DNA of 64,000 nt from Bacteroidales bacterium (GTDB taxonomy: Bacteria; Bacteroidota; Bacteroidia; Bacteroidales; UBA932). A program made the position numbers and the translations under genes. Shown piece by piece: positions 38,906 through 48,488 of the stretch (the stretch's first letter is position 1; every line of letters begins with the position of its first letter). A model generated the notes under the pieces. It worked only from the letters and a program-made list of their open reading frames with translations. It was not told the origin of the DNA and searched no databases. The stretch spans positions 1 through 64,000 of the forward strand of contig JAFUJQ010000050.1 in the NCBI GenBank assembly GCA_017473705.1, read 5' to 3'.

Positions 38906-39515
38906 TGTTCTGCTCCTCCTCTTCTTCTTCGATTGCATGTCTGCTCTTCACGATCTTGGAAGCTGCCTTGGAGAGGTTCTCCTCGTCTTCCATATATCGC
39001 TTGATCTTTCTGATTGCCTCCTGATATCCCGGAATCTGAACCTTCTCATATAGGTTTACCTTCTGAGTGGTCTTCTTTCTCTGGTAGTCAAGAATACGGG
39101 CCTTTTCCTTGTAGACCTCGGATTCGATTCCGAGTCTTGACAGCTCTTTCAGGATCGCGACTCCGTCTGCATACCATGCCGGCTTTGCAAAGGCGTTGAA
39201 GTCGTTTATCTGATACTGGATGTCCTTGAGCTCCGGTGTCTTCACTCCGGCGACCTTGACGGTCTCCAGGGTCACGTCAGTGATTGCTATGAGACCCGGC
39301 TCGAATTCGTTCCAAAGGGCTGCGAGGTAGTCGTATCTTTTCAGGGCGGCATCAAGATCTTCAATAAGCTTCTCTGAGTACTCCTTGGCCTTGCGGACCT
39401 CAAGGCGCAGCGCCGACTCCTTGTTCTTAAGGGTAGGGAGGGCATTCTTACGCATCTTGAGCTGCTTGTTCAAGTTGTTAAGAGATGTCTTATTATATTG
39501 AAACTTTATTGCCAT
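38895..39515 (-). CDS. atpD: V-type ATPase subunit D (central stalk)
   Basis: The rotary shaft subunit of 206 residues, an antiparallel coiled coil. N-terminal YNKTSLNNLNKQLKMRKNALP and the C-terminal helix ending in an acidic tail (EEEEEEQNN) fit the family. It couples the A3B3 head to the K ring. The 41-base gap to subunit B upstream is occupied by a dispersed palindromic repeat (39523-39554), and the 3' end overlaps subunit I. Confidence 0.92.
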   Translation of the reverse strand: MAIKFQYNKTSLNNLNKQLKMRKNALPTLKNKESALRLEVRKAKEYSEKLIEDLDAALKRYDYLAALWNEFEPGLIAITDVTLETVKVAGVKTPELKDIQYQINDFNAFAKPAWYADGVAILKELSRLGIESEVYKEKARILDYQRKKTTQKVNLYEKVQIPGYQEAIRKIKRYMEDEENLSKAASKIVKSRHAIEEEEEEQNNGR

Positions 39516-39522
39516 AAAATTT

Positions 39523-39554
39523 AGATTTCTCCACTACGGTCGAAATGACAGTAG
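39523..39554 (-). repeat. dispersed GTCATTTCGA-type repeat in the B-D gap
   Basis: On the minus strand this reads CTACTGTCATTTCGACC, then GTAGTGGAGAAATC. It fills nearly the whole gap between the B and D genes. The ends GTCATTTCGA and GAGAAATC are the same as in the element inside lpdA (61952-62017), showing a repeat family in this genome. Confidence 0.65.
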
Positions 39555-39556
39555 GA

Positions 39557-40876
39557 CTAATTTTTCCAATACTGATCAATGAATTCCTGCTTGATGCCGG
39601 TCTCTGCCTTAGTGAAGTATGTTCCGAAGAGCTCCCAAGCCGTGTCGAGCATCTCGTCGATCTTGATGTTGACGTCGATTGCAAGGATTCTTGTAGCATA
39701 AGCAGTTGCATACTTCAGACATCTGTGGTCATAGTCACTGAGGTCGAAACCGTTCTCGAGCTTGGTCTTTGCGTTCTGAGCATCGGCATAGAGACGTACA
39801 GAGGCATTCATCACCTGGCTGTGGTCCTTGCGTGTCTGCTTGCCCTGTACGAGCTGCTTCAGACGTGAAAGTGAACGGAACGGGTCGATGATGACCTTTC
39901 CTGAGTCAGGATCCGCACGGAGGAAGAGCTGTCCCTCTGTGATATATCCGGTGTTGTCTGGAATGGCGTGGGTGATGTCACCGTCGTTGAGAGTAGTGAC
40001 CGCTATGATGGTGATCGAACCTCCGTCAGGAAGCTGAACAGCCTTCTCGTAGATCTTTGCAAGGTCGGAATAGAGCGAACCTGGCATAGAGTCCTTTGAA
40101 GGAATCTGGTCCATACGGTTTGACACGATCGACAGGGCATCGGCGTAGAGGGTCATGTCGGTAAGGAGTACGAGCACCTTCTCGTTCTTCTCTACCGCGA
40201 AGTACTCTGCTGCTGTAAGAGCCATGTCAGGGATGAGGAGACGCTCTACAGGAGGCTGCTCTGTGGTGTTCACGAATGAAATGATCTTGTCAAGCGCACC
40301 GGCTGCCTCGAACTCATGCTTGAAGTAGAGGTAGTCGTCGTTTGTAAGACCCATACCTCCGAGGATGATCTTGTCTACGTCCGCACGGAGTGCAACCTGT
40401 GCCATCACGTTATTGTATGGCTGGTCAGGGTCAGCAAAGAATGGAATCTTCTGTCCTGACACGAGGGTGTTGTTGAGGTCGATGCCCGCGATACCTGTAG
40501 GGATGATCTGTGAAGGCTGTCTTCTCTTGTAAGGGTTTACTGAAGGACCTCCGATCTGCACTTCCTTTCCTTCAACCTCAGGACCGCCGTCGAGCGGACG
40601 GCCGTATGCGTCGAAGAAACGGCCGGCAAGCTCGTCGCTTACCTTGAGGGTAGGAGGGGCGCCGAGGAATGTCACCTCAGCGTTAGTAGGGATGCCTTCG
40701 GTGCCGGCAAAAACCTGGAGAGTGACAAGGTCACCCTTGGTCTTTACGACCTGAGCAAGTCTGCCGTCCACGACAGCGAGCTCATCGTTGGAGATTCCCT
40801 GTGCGCGGAGCGCTACGGTTGCCTTTGTGATGGCCTCCAACTGTGTGTATATTTTCTGAAATGCCTTAGTTGCCAT
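39557..40876 (-). CDS. atpB: V-type ATPase subunit B
   Basis: The non-catalytic nucleotide-site subunit of the head, 439 residues. It lacks a canonical P-loop, as expected, and has the family motifs SGQKIPFFADPDQPYNN, PDMALTAAEYFAV and YSDLAKIYEKA. Its ATG overlaps the end of subunit A by 11 bases (ATGGCAACTAA). Sits third from the end in reading order E-DUF2764-A-B-D-I-K. Confidence 0.95.
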   Translation of the reverse strand: MATKAFQKIYTQLEAITKATVALRAQGISNDELAVVDGRLAQVVKTKGDLVTLQVFAGTEGIPTNAEVTFLGAPPTLKVSDELAGRFFDAYGRPLDGGPEVEGKEVQIGGPSVNPYKRRQPSQIIPTGIAGIDLNNTLVSGQKIPFFADPDQPYNNVMAQVALRADVDKIILGGMGLTNDDYLYFKHEFEAAGALDKIISFVNTTEQPPVERLLIPDMALTAAEYFAVEKNEKVLVLLTDMTLYADALSIVSNRMDQIPSKDSMPGSLYSDLAKIYEKAVQLPDGGSITIIAVTTLNDGDITHAIPDNTGYITEGQLFLRADPDSGKVIIDPFRSLSRLKQLVQGKQTRKDHSQVMNASVRLYADAQNAKTKLENGFDLSDYDHRCLKYATAYATRILAIDVNIKIDEMLDTAWELFGTYFTKAETGIKQEFIDQYWKN

Positions 40877-42617
40877 TGCTGAGGAGATTTGTAAGCTGCT
40901 GCTTGTAGTTATTGAATTTCTCGCTCTGGAATTCAGAGTAGTTCATCTGACGGAGGAGGTTGATGACTTCCTTGAAGAAGTTGCGGCATTCCTCATAGTT
41001 CTCAAACTCGAATTCCATGTCGCAGATGCCGAGTACGAGCTCGAGCATGTAGCTCTGGCGCTCGATAGGGCAGAGTGCGTCGATAGCGTCGAATGCGTCC
41101 TGCTGGAGGATCACGAAGTCAACGAGCTCAGACTTCCAGAAGAGTTCGTGGTAAGTCATAGGCACACCGTCGTCGCCGAGGATGTTGATCTGGTCGTTTG
41201 CATCCTTACCCTTGCGGATGATGTTCTTGGTCTTTTCTACCATCTCTACCCATCCTGCCTTGATCTTCTCTGCGAGGTGCTCGCGGATCTCCGGATACTC
41301 GAGGTACTTTGAGTATGAATCGATAGGGTTCACGGCAGGGTAGCGCTTCTGGTCTGCGCGGTTCTGCTCGAGAGCGTAGAAGCAGCGCGCAGCCTTCTTG
41401 GTAGACTCTGTCACAGGTTCCTTGAGGTTACCTCCGGCTGGTGATACGGTACCGATGAATGTTACGGAACCCGTCTCGCCGTTGTTGAGGACAACCATAC
41501 CTGCACGTGCGTAGAACGCTGAGATGATTGCTGAAAGGTCAACCGGGAATGCGTCGGCACCAGGGAGCTCCTCCATACGGTTCGACATCTCTCGGAGAGC
41601 CTGTGCCCAACGTGATGTGGAGTCGGCGAGGAGAAGGACCTTCAGTCCCATTGCGCGATAGTATTCGCATATTGTCATTGCGGTATATACTGAAGCCTCG
41701 CGTGCTGCAACAGGCATGTTTGAAGTGTTGCAGATGATGGTGGTACGCTCCATCAGGTGACGTCCTGTGTGAGGGTCGATGAGTTCAGGGAACTCAGTGA
41801 AGATCTCCACGACCTCGTTTGCACGCTCACCGCAGGCTGCCATCACGATGACCTCAGCATCACCCTGCTTTGCAATCGCGTGCTGAAGCACGGTCTTTCC
41901 GCAGCCGAACGGACCAGGGATGAAGCCTGTACCGCCTTCAGCGATAGGGTTGAGTGTGTCGATTACACGCACACCTGTCTCCATGATGCGTGATGGTCTT
42001 GGCTTCTCCTTATATCCCTTGATGGCCACCTTTACAGGCCACTTCTGGTACATGTTCACTTCGATGTCCTCTCCTGCTGCATCTGTCAGGACAGCCACGG
42101 TCTGGTCGATGGTGTACTGACCTGCCTCAGCTACAGACTTCACAGTGTATTCGCCGTTGAATGCGAACGGAACCATGATCTTGTGAGGGAGCCATCCTTC
42201 CTTCACTTCTCCGAGCCAGTCGGCAGCGACTACCTTGTCGCCCGGCTTGGCTATAGGAGTGAAGTCCCAAAGCTTCTCATGGTTGAGCGGGTCGGTGTAT
42301 TCTCCTCTCTTGAGGAATACTCCAGTCATTGTAGTCAGGTCATTCTGCAGACCGTCGTAGCTGCTTGAGAGAAGACCTGGGCCGAGAGTGGCCTCGAGCA
42401 TCTTGTCCTCGAACTCCACTTCGTTGCCGTTCTTGAGTCCACGGGTGCTCTCGAACACCTGTACAGCTGCGAACTTGCCGTTGACCTTGATGACCTCGGC
42501 CATGAGCTTTGTATCACCGACAGTGATGAAGCAAAGCTCATTCTGAGACACAGGACCGTTGACTTCGACTGTAACGAGGTTTGATACGATACCCGTAACC
42601 TTTCCTGTTGTTTTCAT
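40866..42617 (-). CDS. atpA: V-type ATPase catalytic subunit A
   Basis: The catalytic subunit, 583 residues. The P-loop is GPFGCGKTVLQH, with IVMAACGERANEVVEIF and the catalytic glutamate region after it; LLADSTSRWAQALREMSNRMEELP is the V/A-type signature. The non-homologous insertion between the N-terminal barrel and the P-loop (about residues 110-200) marks A rather than B. It is followed by B with an 11-base overlap. Confidence 0.97.
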   Translation of the reverse strand: MKTTGKVTGIVSNLVTVEVNGPVSQNELCFITVGDTKLMAEVIKVNGKFAAVQVFESTRGLKNGNEVEFEDKMLEATLGPGLLSSSYDGLQNDLTTMTGVFLKRGEYTDPLNHEKLWDFTPIAKPGDKVVAADWLGEVKEGWLPHKIMVPFAFNGEYTVKSVAEAGQYTIDQTVAVLTDAAGEDIEVNMYQKWPVKVAIKGYKEKPRPSRIMETGVRVIDTLNPIAEGGTGFIPGPFGCGKTVLQHAIAKQGDAEVIVMAACGERANEVVEIFTEFPELIDPHTGRHLMERTTIICNTSNMPVAAREASVYTAMTICEYYRAMGLKVLLLADSTSRWAQALREMSNRMEELPGADAFPVDLSAIISAFYARAGMVVLNNGETGSVTFIGTVSPAGGNLKEPVTESTKKAARCFYALEQNRADQKRYPAVNPIDSYSKYLEYPEIREHLAEKIKAGWVEMVEKTKNIIRKGKDANDQINILGDDGVPMTYHELFWKSELVDFVILQQDAFDAIDALCPIERQSYMLELVLGICDMEFEFENYEECRNFFKEVINLLRQMNYSEFQSEKFNNYKQQLTNLLSNGN

Positions 42618-42640
42618 AATGATTATTTGTGTTTTTGTAA

Positions 42641-43267
42641 TTATCCGTTATACTCGACACCCTTGAATGTGCCTCTTACTTCATTGACAAGCTTCTGGAA
42701 CATCTCGCGTCCGGTCTGCTCGTCGAGTCTGAACCATCTTGCGACGATGTTCATCTTTGTGATGAATCCGAGTATGGCGTCGATGTCGAAATAGTTGAAT
42801 GTGGTAAGATCGCTGATCTTGTCCCACATCAGGTCGTCAATACCTCTCTCCCTGACCAGGATGTCAGTCTGTGAAAGGACCGTTTCCATATCTGCAGCTT
42901 CTTCAAACTCAGATGCTGCAGCCTCAAGCACCTTTGGATCAGTGTCTTCACCGAATGTGAGCACATCCTTGTCCATAGGCCTTCCAAGCGCCTTGTTCAG
43001 ATATTTCACCTTTGCATTGCGGACATTCAGGTCGAAACGGAAGAACTCCCTTATGAAGGCGTCCTTATGAGCGAGAGCGGCGCTGTAGAATGCGGCGTCA
43101 AGCTTCTCGTCATTGTAGCCGTCCATGAGGAAGGCAATCGTTTCCCTGTCCTTTTCCGAGCAGAGGTTGACGATTTCTTCAATGTAGTCCTCCGGAGTCT
43201 TCTCACCGAATTTCCATCCGGTGGTGATGTCCGGCAGACTTGCTATGATGTATTCGTAATTGTTCAT
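42641..43267 (-). CDS. DUF2764 protein of the V-ATPase operon (probable C-subunit equivalent)
   Basis: A 208-residue protein found in the position between E and A in Bacteroidetes, spirochaete and chlamydial V-ATPase operons. It is helical and acidic, with NNYEYIIASLPDI at the start and RERGIDDLMWDKISDL near residue 145. No other C-like subunit (AC39 type) is in the operon, so a role in connecting stalk and rotor is a sound inference but not shown. Its start overlaps the E stop by one base. Confidence 0.85.
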   Translation of the reverse strand: MNNYEYIIASLPDITTGWKFGEKTPEDYIEEIVNLCSEKDRETIAFLMDGYNDEKLDAAFYSAALAHKDAFIREFFRFDLNVRNAKVKYLNKALGRPMDKDVLTFGEDTDPKVLEAAASEFEEAADMETVLSQTDILVRERGIDDLMWDKISDLTTFNYFDIDAILGFITKMNIVARWFRLDEQTGREMFQKLVNEVRGTFKGVEYNG

Positions 43268-43872
43268 TATCCGAAGAGAATCTTCTTGGTTGCAGGTCTG
43301 AGATATTCTGAGATGAGGGCGTTGAATGTCTCCTCTGTGAAGCTGATGAAGTAGCCGCCATCCTTAGGACCGATTGTGAATCCGCCGGCAATCTTCTTGG
43401 TGAATGATGCCTGGACATCAGACTTGAGCACCTTTGCGAGCTCAGATGTCACGAAAGGCTCGAGATCCTTCTTGAGAGCCTCAGGAAGAATCACCTCGAG
43501 GTCTACAGGTTCGTCTGCGTTGAAGCCCTTTGCAACAGCAAGGATCACTTCCTTTACGAATTCAGCTGAAGTGAGGGCGTTTGCAACCTCTGCTCCGGTC
43601 ATCTTTGCAACCACGAGGGTCTCGATGTCCTTCTTGGTTGCAGCGACGCTCTGGCTTGCGGCCATCTTGAGGTCGCCCTGTACCTTGGTCTTAAGATCTT
43701 CAGCCTCCTTGTTAGCGGCAGCAACGATAGCTGCAGCCTCGGCCTTTGCCTTGGCTACAATCTCTTCTGCCTGAACCTTTGCCTTGGCAAGGAGTTCCTC
43801 GCCTTCCTGTTTTCCTTTTGCCAGACCCTCATTGTAGAGCTTGTCTGTCAGTTCTTGCAATTTGTTCTGCAT
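43267..43872 (-). CDS. atpE: V-type ATPase subunit E (peripheral stalk)
   Basis: The peripheral stalk subunit, 201 residues. Residues about 1-75 form a long Ala/Lys/Glu-rich helix (KGKQEGEELLAKAKVQAEE) that would pair with a partner helix; the C-terminal half is a globular head-binding domain with GGFTIGPKDGGYFISFTEE. No G/H or F subunit gene is recognisable in the operon, which is normal for this operon class. It is the first gene after the promoter at 43921-43951. Confidence 0.9.
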   Translation of the reverse strand: MQNKLQELTDKLYNEGLAKGKQEGEELLAKAKVQAEEIVAKAKAEAAAIVAAANKEAEDLKTKVQGDLKMAASQSVAATKKDIETLVVAKMTGAEVANALTSAEFVKEVILAVAKGFNADEPVDLEVILPEALKKDLEPFVTSELAKVLKSDVQASFTKKIAGGFTIGPKDGGYFISFTEETFNALISEYLRPATKKILFG

Positions 43873-43920
43873 GTTTTTGCTTAATTATGTGTATTTGATT
43901 AAATATTCTAATCTATCTTG

Positions 43921-43951
43921 CAAATCTAATAATAAAAGCTTGACAAAGCAA
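43921..43951 (-). promoter_or_regulatory. promoter of the V-ATPase operon
   Basis: On the minus strand TTG (43951-43949), a 20-base spacer and TAGATTTG (43928-43921) fit the Bacteroidetes consensus. The leader to the subunit E start would be about 40 bases and A/T rich. Confidence 0.7.
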
Positions 43952-43970
43952 CCAATATTGCTTTTAAATA

Positions 43971-44927
43971 TTAAAAACATTCTTTCAGAATGCTTACGAT
44001 ATTTTCGCTTTTCCCCATGGTGTAGAAATGTACTGCAGGGACGCCGTTGGCAATCAGGTCCTTGCACTGCATCGCACACCATTCCGACCCGATTCTGTAT
44101 ACTGTTTCCTTGTCCTTTGCCTTCTTGATCTCTTCAGTCAGTTCGACGGGAATGTCCAGCGAGAACGACTCCGGAAGCATGCTTATCTGCTTGAATGTCG
44201 ATATCGGCTTCAAGCCAGGTATGATCGGGACAGTGATTCCGGCTTTTCGGCATTTGTCTACGAATTCATAGTATACCCTGTTGTCGAAAAACATCTGCGT
44301 GATTATATAGTCTGCGCCTGCGTCTACCTTTCTCTTCAGGTTCATGATGTCTGTTTCGATGTTGGGCGCCTCGAAGTGTTTCTCCGGATATGCGCCTACT
44401 CCTATGCAGAAGAATCTTTCGTCGGTTTCAAGTCCTCGGCTCCTTCTGTATGAACTGCTTCCCTGATAGCTCCTTATGCCTTCAACCAGCTCGTTGGCAT
44501 AGCTGTAGCCTCCGGGAGTCGGCGTGAAGCGCTTTTCGCTGCTCATGCTGTCTCCTCTCAGCGCTACTATATTGTTGATGCCGAGGAATGCAAGGTTATC
44601 CAGCTTGCTTTCAATCTCTTCCTTTGTCGTGCCAGCGCAGATTATGTGAGGAATGACGGTCACGTCATACCTGTCCATGATGGAGGCGCATACTGTGGTT
44701 TCGCTTATGCGGTTGCGCACAAGATGTCTGCTGAAGCTGCCGTCGCTTTCCTCGCGGAACTCGTATTCGTCCCTGTGACTTGTGACATTGATGTATTTAG
44801 GACTGAACTCCATGAAAGGTGCAATGCTTTCGAGAAGTTCATTCTTAGTCATGCCCCTGAGGGGCGGTACGATTTCCAATGATGGGAAGGCCTTGTTGCT
44901 GGAGGCCAATATGTCTGTTACTTTCAT
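43971..44927 (-). CDS. metF: methylenetetrahydrofolate reductase
   Basis: A FAD enzyme producing 5-methyl-tetrahydrofolate for methionine synthesis, 318 residues. It has PSLEIVPPLRG, the FAD-binding ALRGDSM segment, GADYIITQMFFDN and PIIPGLKPIST. It begins three bases after the metH stop, so metH and metF are one transcript and supply consecutive steps. Confidence 0.95.
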   Translation of the reverse strand: MKVTDILASSNKAFPSLEIVPPLRGMTKNELLESIAPFMEFSPKYINVTSHRDEYEFREESDGSFSRHLVRNRISETTVCASIMDRYDVTVIPHIICAGTTKEEIESKLDNLAFLGINNIVALRGDSMSSEKRFTPTPGGYSYANELVEGIRSYQGSSSYRRSRGLETDERFFCIGVGAYPEKHFEAPNIETDIMNLKRKVDAGADYIITQMFFDNRVYYEFVDKCRKAGITVPIIPGLKPISTFKQISMLPESFSLDIPVELTEEIKKAKDKETVYRIGSEWCAMQCKDLIANGVPAVHFYTMGKSENIVSILKECF

Positions 44928-44930
44928 AGT

Positions 44931-47900
44931 CTATTTCAACAGATGTCCTAAAAAACGTCTTGCTCTGTCTTCGTCCATGCCGCGGACAGAAGCATATTCT
45001 TCGTATTGTTCTTTGCTGATTCTGCGGATCTCGCTGTATTTCGCATCGGGATGCATGAATATGAATCCACAGATGCTTGACTCAGGAATCATGGCATAGC
45101 TTTCGGTCAGCTTGATGCCAAGGCCGAATCTTCCGGACAGCATCTCCAGTATCTCGTCCTTGAGCGTGTGGTCCGGGCAGCTTGAGTATCCGGCAGCTGG
45201 CTTTATGATCTTTGTTCCATTGTCAGCAAGCCGTGCGTCAAGCCATTGCGAGGCAGCCTCTGCCAGTGTCATCCTGACCGTCTTCGCCACCATGTCCTCA
45301 TACTTGTTGCTGCAGGCAGGGCAGCAGCATCCCTCTTCATGGGCGGCGTTTCTTGGTCTTACGCAGATCGTGAACACGCCGAAAGGGGAGCGTCTGCCCG
45401 AACTCTGCGGTATGACGTAGTCGCAGAGCGAGAGACCTTCTCCTGTTTCCTGCCTCATGAACGGAATCTTCCTCTCACGTGTTATGATGCTCTTGCCGTC
45501 CGATGATCCAAGGATGAATCTGGCTGAAACCATGATCCTGTAATTTCCGAGAGCCAGCTCGTCTTCTGCATCCTGTCTCAGCTGCATGAGTTCCATCGCT
45601 TCCGGAGAGGCGCTTCCATATTTCACGCCCCATATCGCATAGAACATCCTCCAGTCGAAATATTGCATTACCTCAGATGGATCAAGTTCCTTGGCCGGGA
45701 TGTCAAGAGGGCATTTTTCAAGGTAGCTCTCAAACGGGAATCTTCCCACATCTGCGTCACATTCGCACGGGGCAGGCCCTGCTTCCTCTCCCTTCTCATA
45801 TAGTTCTCTGAGATGCTCCTGTTCCTTATGCTGCTCTTTCTCAAATGTCTCAGGATCCATCGTATACTTTTTTGCCATGACGGCTGCTGCTGAGGCGTCC
45901 GCGCCATAATATACATGTTCGTACAGCGGAGCAAGCTTTACTGCGGTATGAAGGGCCGATGTTGTTGCTCCTCCTATGAAAAGTGGCTTTGTCATGCCAC
46001 GTGCAGACATCTCTCTGCAGATTTCTTCCATCTGGTACAACGACGGAGTTATGAGTCCGCTGACTGCCACAATGTCTGCGCCAAGTCTTTCCGCTTCGTT
46101 CAGGATAATCTCCTTGTCGACCATGACTCCCAGGTCGTGAACATTGAATCCGTTGCATGTCAAGACTATGCCGGTTATGTTCTTTCCTATGTCATGGACG
46201 TCGCCCTTGACCGTGGCAATGAGCACTACGGGTTTTTCGGACGCCTTGTCGTCCTTGCCCATGTATGGCTCCAGGATCGTGACTGCATCTCTCATGACCT
46301 TTGCAGACTTTACGACCTGTGGCAGGAACATCTTGCCATCTCCAAACAGTTTCCCGACAGTCTCCATTCCGGCCATCAATGGACCTTCGATGATCCTCAG
46401 AGGGCTTTCTCCCTTGTCGATCAGTTCCCTCAGGTCGGTTTCCAAGTCATTTGACCTGCCTTTGACGATGGCTTCGGTAAGCCGCCCTCCGGAGTCTTCG
46501 CAGGCCTGCTGAGTCCCGCCTTTCCCGTCATTGCCGCCTCTTTCGTCATTGCCGGCTTGACCGGCAATCTCCTCCTTCAAGCGTGTAGCCTTGACGATCA
46601 GCCTTTCAGTCGCCTGGGAATCCCTGTCGAAGATCACATCTTCCACGCATTTCAGAAGTCCGGGTTCGATCTCGTCGTAGATCTGCAGCATCGACGGATT
46701 GACTATGGCCATGTCGAGGCCGGCCTTTATCGCATGATACAGGAAGGCCGAGTGCATAGCTTCTCGCACTGCATTGTTGCCACGGAATGCAAATGACAGG
46801 TTTGACACTCCGCCGGATGTCAACGCACCAGGCAGGTTTCCTTTGATCCATCTGACCGCTTCGATGAAGTCGACTGCGTATCTGGCATGTTCGCTGATAC
46901 CTGTGCCTATCGAAAGTATGTTTACATCAAAGATTATGTCGCTAGGGGCGACTCCGGCCTTCTTTGTCAGCAGTTCGTATGCCCTTTGGCATATGGCAAT
47001 CTTTCTGTCATATGTGGTGGCCTGTCCTTCTTCGTCAAAGGCCATGACTACCATCGCGGCTCCGAGTTCCTTGATGGCTTTTGCCTTGCTTATGAATGCC
47101 TCCTGCCCTTCCTTGAGGCTGATGGAGTTCACTATGCACTTTCCCTGTGCATTCTTCAGGCCTGCCAGCAGTGTGTCCCAATGTGACGAGTCTATCATGA
47201 GAGCAGCCTTGGCGACAGCGGGGTCATTGGAAATGTATCTTACGAAACGTTCAATTTCTCTCGTGCTGTCCAGCATGGCATCGTCCATATTGATGTCGAT
47301 GATGCCGGCTCCGTCTTCAATCTGCTTCGCCGCGATCTGAAGAGCTTCGTCGTATTTCCCTTCAGCAATCAGCCTGGCGAATTTTCTTGAGCCAGCGACA
47401 TTGGTCCTTTCTCCTATATTCGTGAAATTGTTATGTTTCACATCCACTGTCACGGTTTCCAGCCCGCTGACCTTCAGGGGTGTGTTGTCCACCGATAAAG
47501 CTGTTCTGGTGGACGGACTGATGTCCTTTACAGCTTTTGCTATGGTTCTGATATGCTCCGGGGTTGTTCCGCAGCATCCTCCCACGATGTTGACCAGGCC
47601 TTTCTCTGCCATGGTCCTTACCTGTTGAGCCATGTCATCCGGACTCTGGTCATATCCGCCCATCTCGTTCGGAAGTCCCGCATTAGGGTAGCAGCTGATG
47701 CCGCATCTGCACCATTTGCTGATGTCTTCAATCAGCGGCATGAGCTCTGCCGCTCCGAGAGAGCAGTTAAGACCGAAAGCCAGGAGAGGGTAGTGGCTTA
47801 CTGCCGTATAGAATGCTTCCAATGTCTGACCTGTAAGCGTTCTGCCGCTTCTGTCACCGACTGATACCGAAATGATTACAGGAATCTTTTCTTCTTCTGC

Positions 47901-48488
47901 ATGAATGTCGGATATGGCCTTGAGTGCAGCCTTTACATTCAACGCGTCGAAGCATGTCTCGATAAGAAGCAGATCGACATGTCCCTGTATGAGCGCTTCC
48001 GCCTGCTGACGATAGGCTTCATACATCTCGTCAAAAGAATATGGCCTGAAAGCCGGGTCTGACACGTCAGGTGATAGCGACAGTGATTTGGATGTCGGTC
48101 CCATGCTTCCGGCTACCCACACCTTGCGCTCCAGTCCCACAGCCGCGGCCATTTCAGCCGCTTCGTCTGCCGCTTCGCGAGCAATCCGTGCACCGGCCAA
48201 TGCCATCTGCGCAGCATATCTGTCACAATCGTACTCTGACTGTGAAATGACATTTGCGCTGAATGTGTTGGTTTCTATGATATCGGCTCCTGCCGCAATG
48301 TATTCCTTGTGAATCTGCTTGATGATCTCCGGGTGCGTCAGGTTGAGGCATTCATTATTGCCTTTAAGTTCTTTCGCACATTCCGCGAAAGGCCCGCAAC
48401 GGTAATCACCTTCACTCAGTCCATACTTCTGGATCATAGTACCCATGGCACCGTCCAGAATCAGTATCTTGTCTTTCAATGTAATCAT
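44931..48488 (-). CDS. metH: cobalamin-dependent methionine synthase
   Basis: Full-length MetH, 1185 residues, methylating homocysteine from methyltetrahydrofolate. The homocysteine domain (1-330) opens with ILILDGAMGTMIQ and has the zinc cysteines in VGGCCGTTPEH. The pterin domain (about 345-635) has NIGERTNVAGS and DINMDDAMLD. The cobalamin cap follows about 680, and the B12 histidine is in KGDVHDIGKN. The AdoMet-dependent reactivation domain fills 900-1185. Between the pterin and cap modules, residues about 638-663 form a Gly/Asn/Asp-rich linker encoded by a palindromic repeat. The stop is three bases from metF. Confidence 0.97.
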   Translation of the reverse strand: MITLKDKILILDGAMGTMIQKYGLSEGDYRCGPFAECAKELKGNNECLNLTHPEIIKQIHKEYIAAGADIIETNTFSANVISQSEYDCDRYAAQMALAGARIAREAADEAAEMAAAVGLERKVWVAGSMGPTSKSLSLSPDVSDPAFRPYSFDEMYEAYRQQAEALIQGHVDLLLIETCFDALNVKAALKAISDIHAEEEKIPVIISVSVGDRSGRTLTGQTLEAFYTAVSHYPLLAFGLNCSLGAAELMPLIEDISKWCRCGISCYPNAGLPNEMGGYDQSPDDMAQQVRTMAEKGLVNIVGGCCGTTPEHIRTIAKAVKDISPSTRTALSVDNTPLKVSGLETVTVDVKHNNFTNIGERTNVAGSRKFARLIAEGKYDEALQIAAKQIEDGAGIIDINMDDAMLDSTREIERFVRYISNDPAVAKAALMIDSSHWDTLLAGLKNAQGKCIVNSISLKEGQEAFISKAKAIKELGAAMVVMAFDEEGQATTYDRKIAICQRAYELLTKKAGVAPSDIIFDVNILSIGTGISEHARYAVDFIEAVRWIKGNLPGALTSGGVSNLSFAFRGNNAVREAMHSAFLYHAIKAGLDMAIVNPSMLQIYDEIEPGLLKCVEDVIFDRDSQATERLIVKATRLKEEIAGQAGNDERGGNDGKGGTQQACEDSGGRLTEAIVKGRSNDLETDLRELIDKGESPLRIIEGPLMAGMETVGKLFGDGKMFLPQVVKSAKVMRDAVTILEPYMGKDDKASEKPVVLIATVKGDVHDIGKNITGIVLTCNGFNVHDLGVMVDKEIILNEAERLGADIVAVSGLITPSLYQMEEICREMSARGMTKPLFIGGATTSALHTAVKLAPLYEHVYYGADASAAAVMAKKYTMDPETFEKEQHKEQEHLRELYEKGEEAGPAPCECDADVGRFPFESYLEKCPLDIPAKELDPSEVMQYFDWRMFYAIWGVKYGSASPEAMELMQLRQDAEDELALGNYRIMVSARFILGSSDGKSIITRERKIPFMRQETGEGLSLCDYVIPQSSGRRSPFGVFTICVRPRNAAHEEGCCCPACSNKYEDMVAKTVRMTLAEAASQWLDARLADNGTKIIKPAAGYSSCPDHTLKDEILEMLSGRFGLGIKLTESYAMIPESSICGFIFMHPDAKYSEIRRISKEQYEEYASVRGMDEDRARRFLGHLLK
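46508..46577 (-). repeat. palindromic repeat inside metH
   Basis: The minus strand reads GAGATTGCCGGTCAAGCCGG then CAATGACG, with a second GGCAATGACGGG soon after. The GCCGG..CCGGC palindrome and the GGCAATGACG end look like an intergenic repeat, yet the segment is translated in frame as a flexible linker (about residues 638-660) of MetH. Confidence 0.6.
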
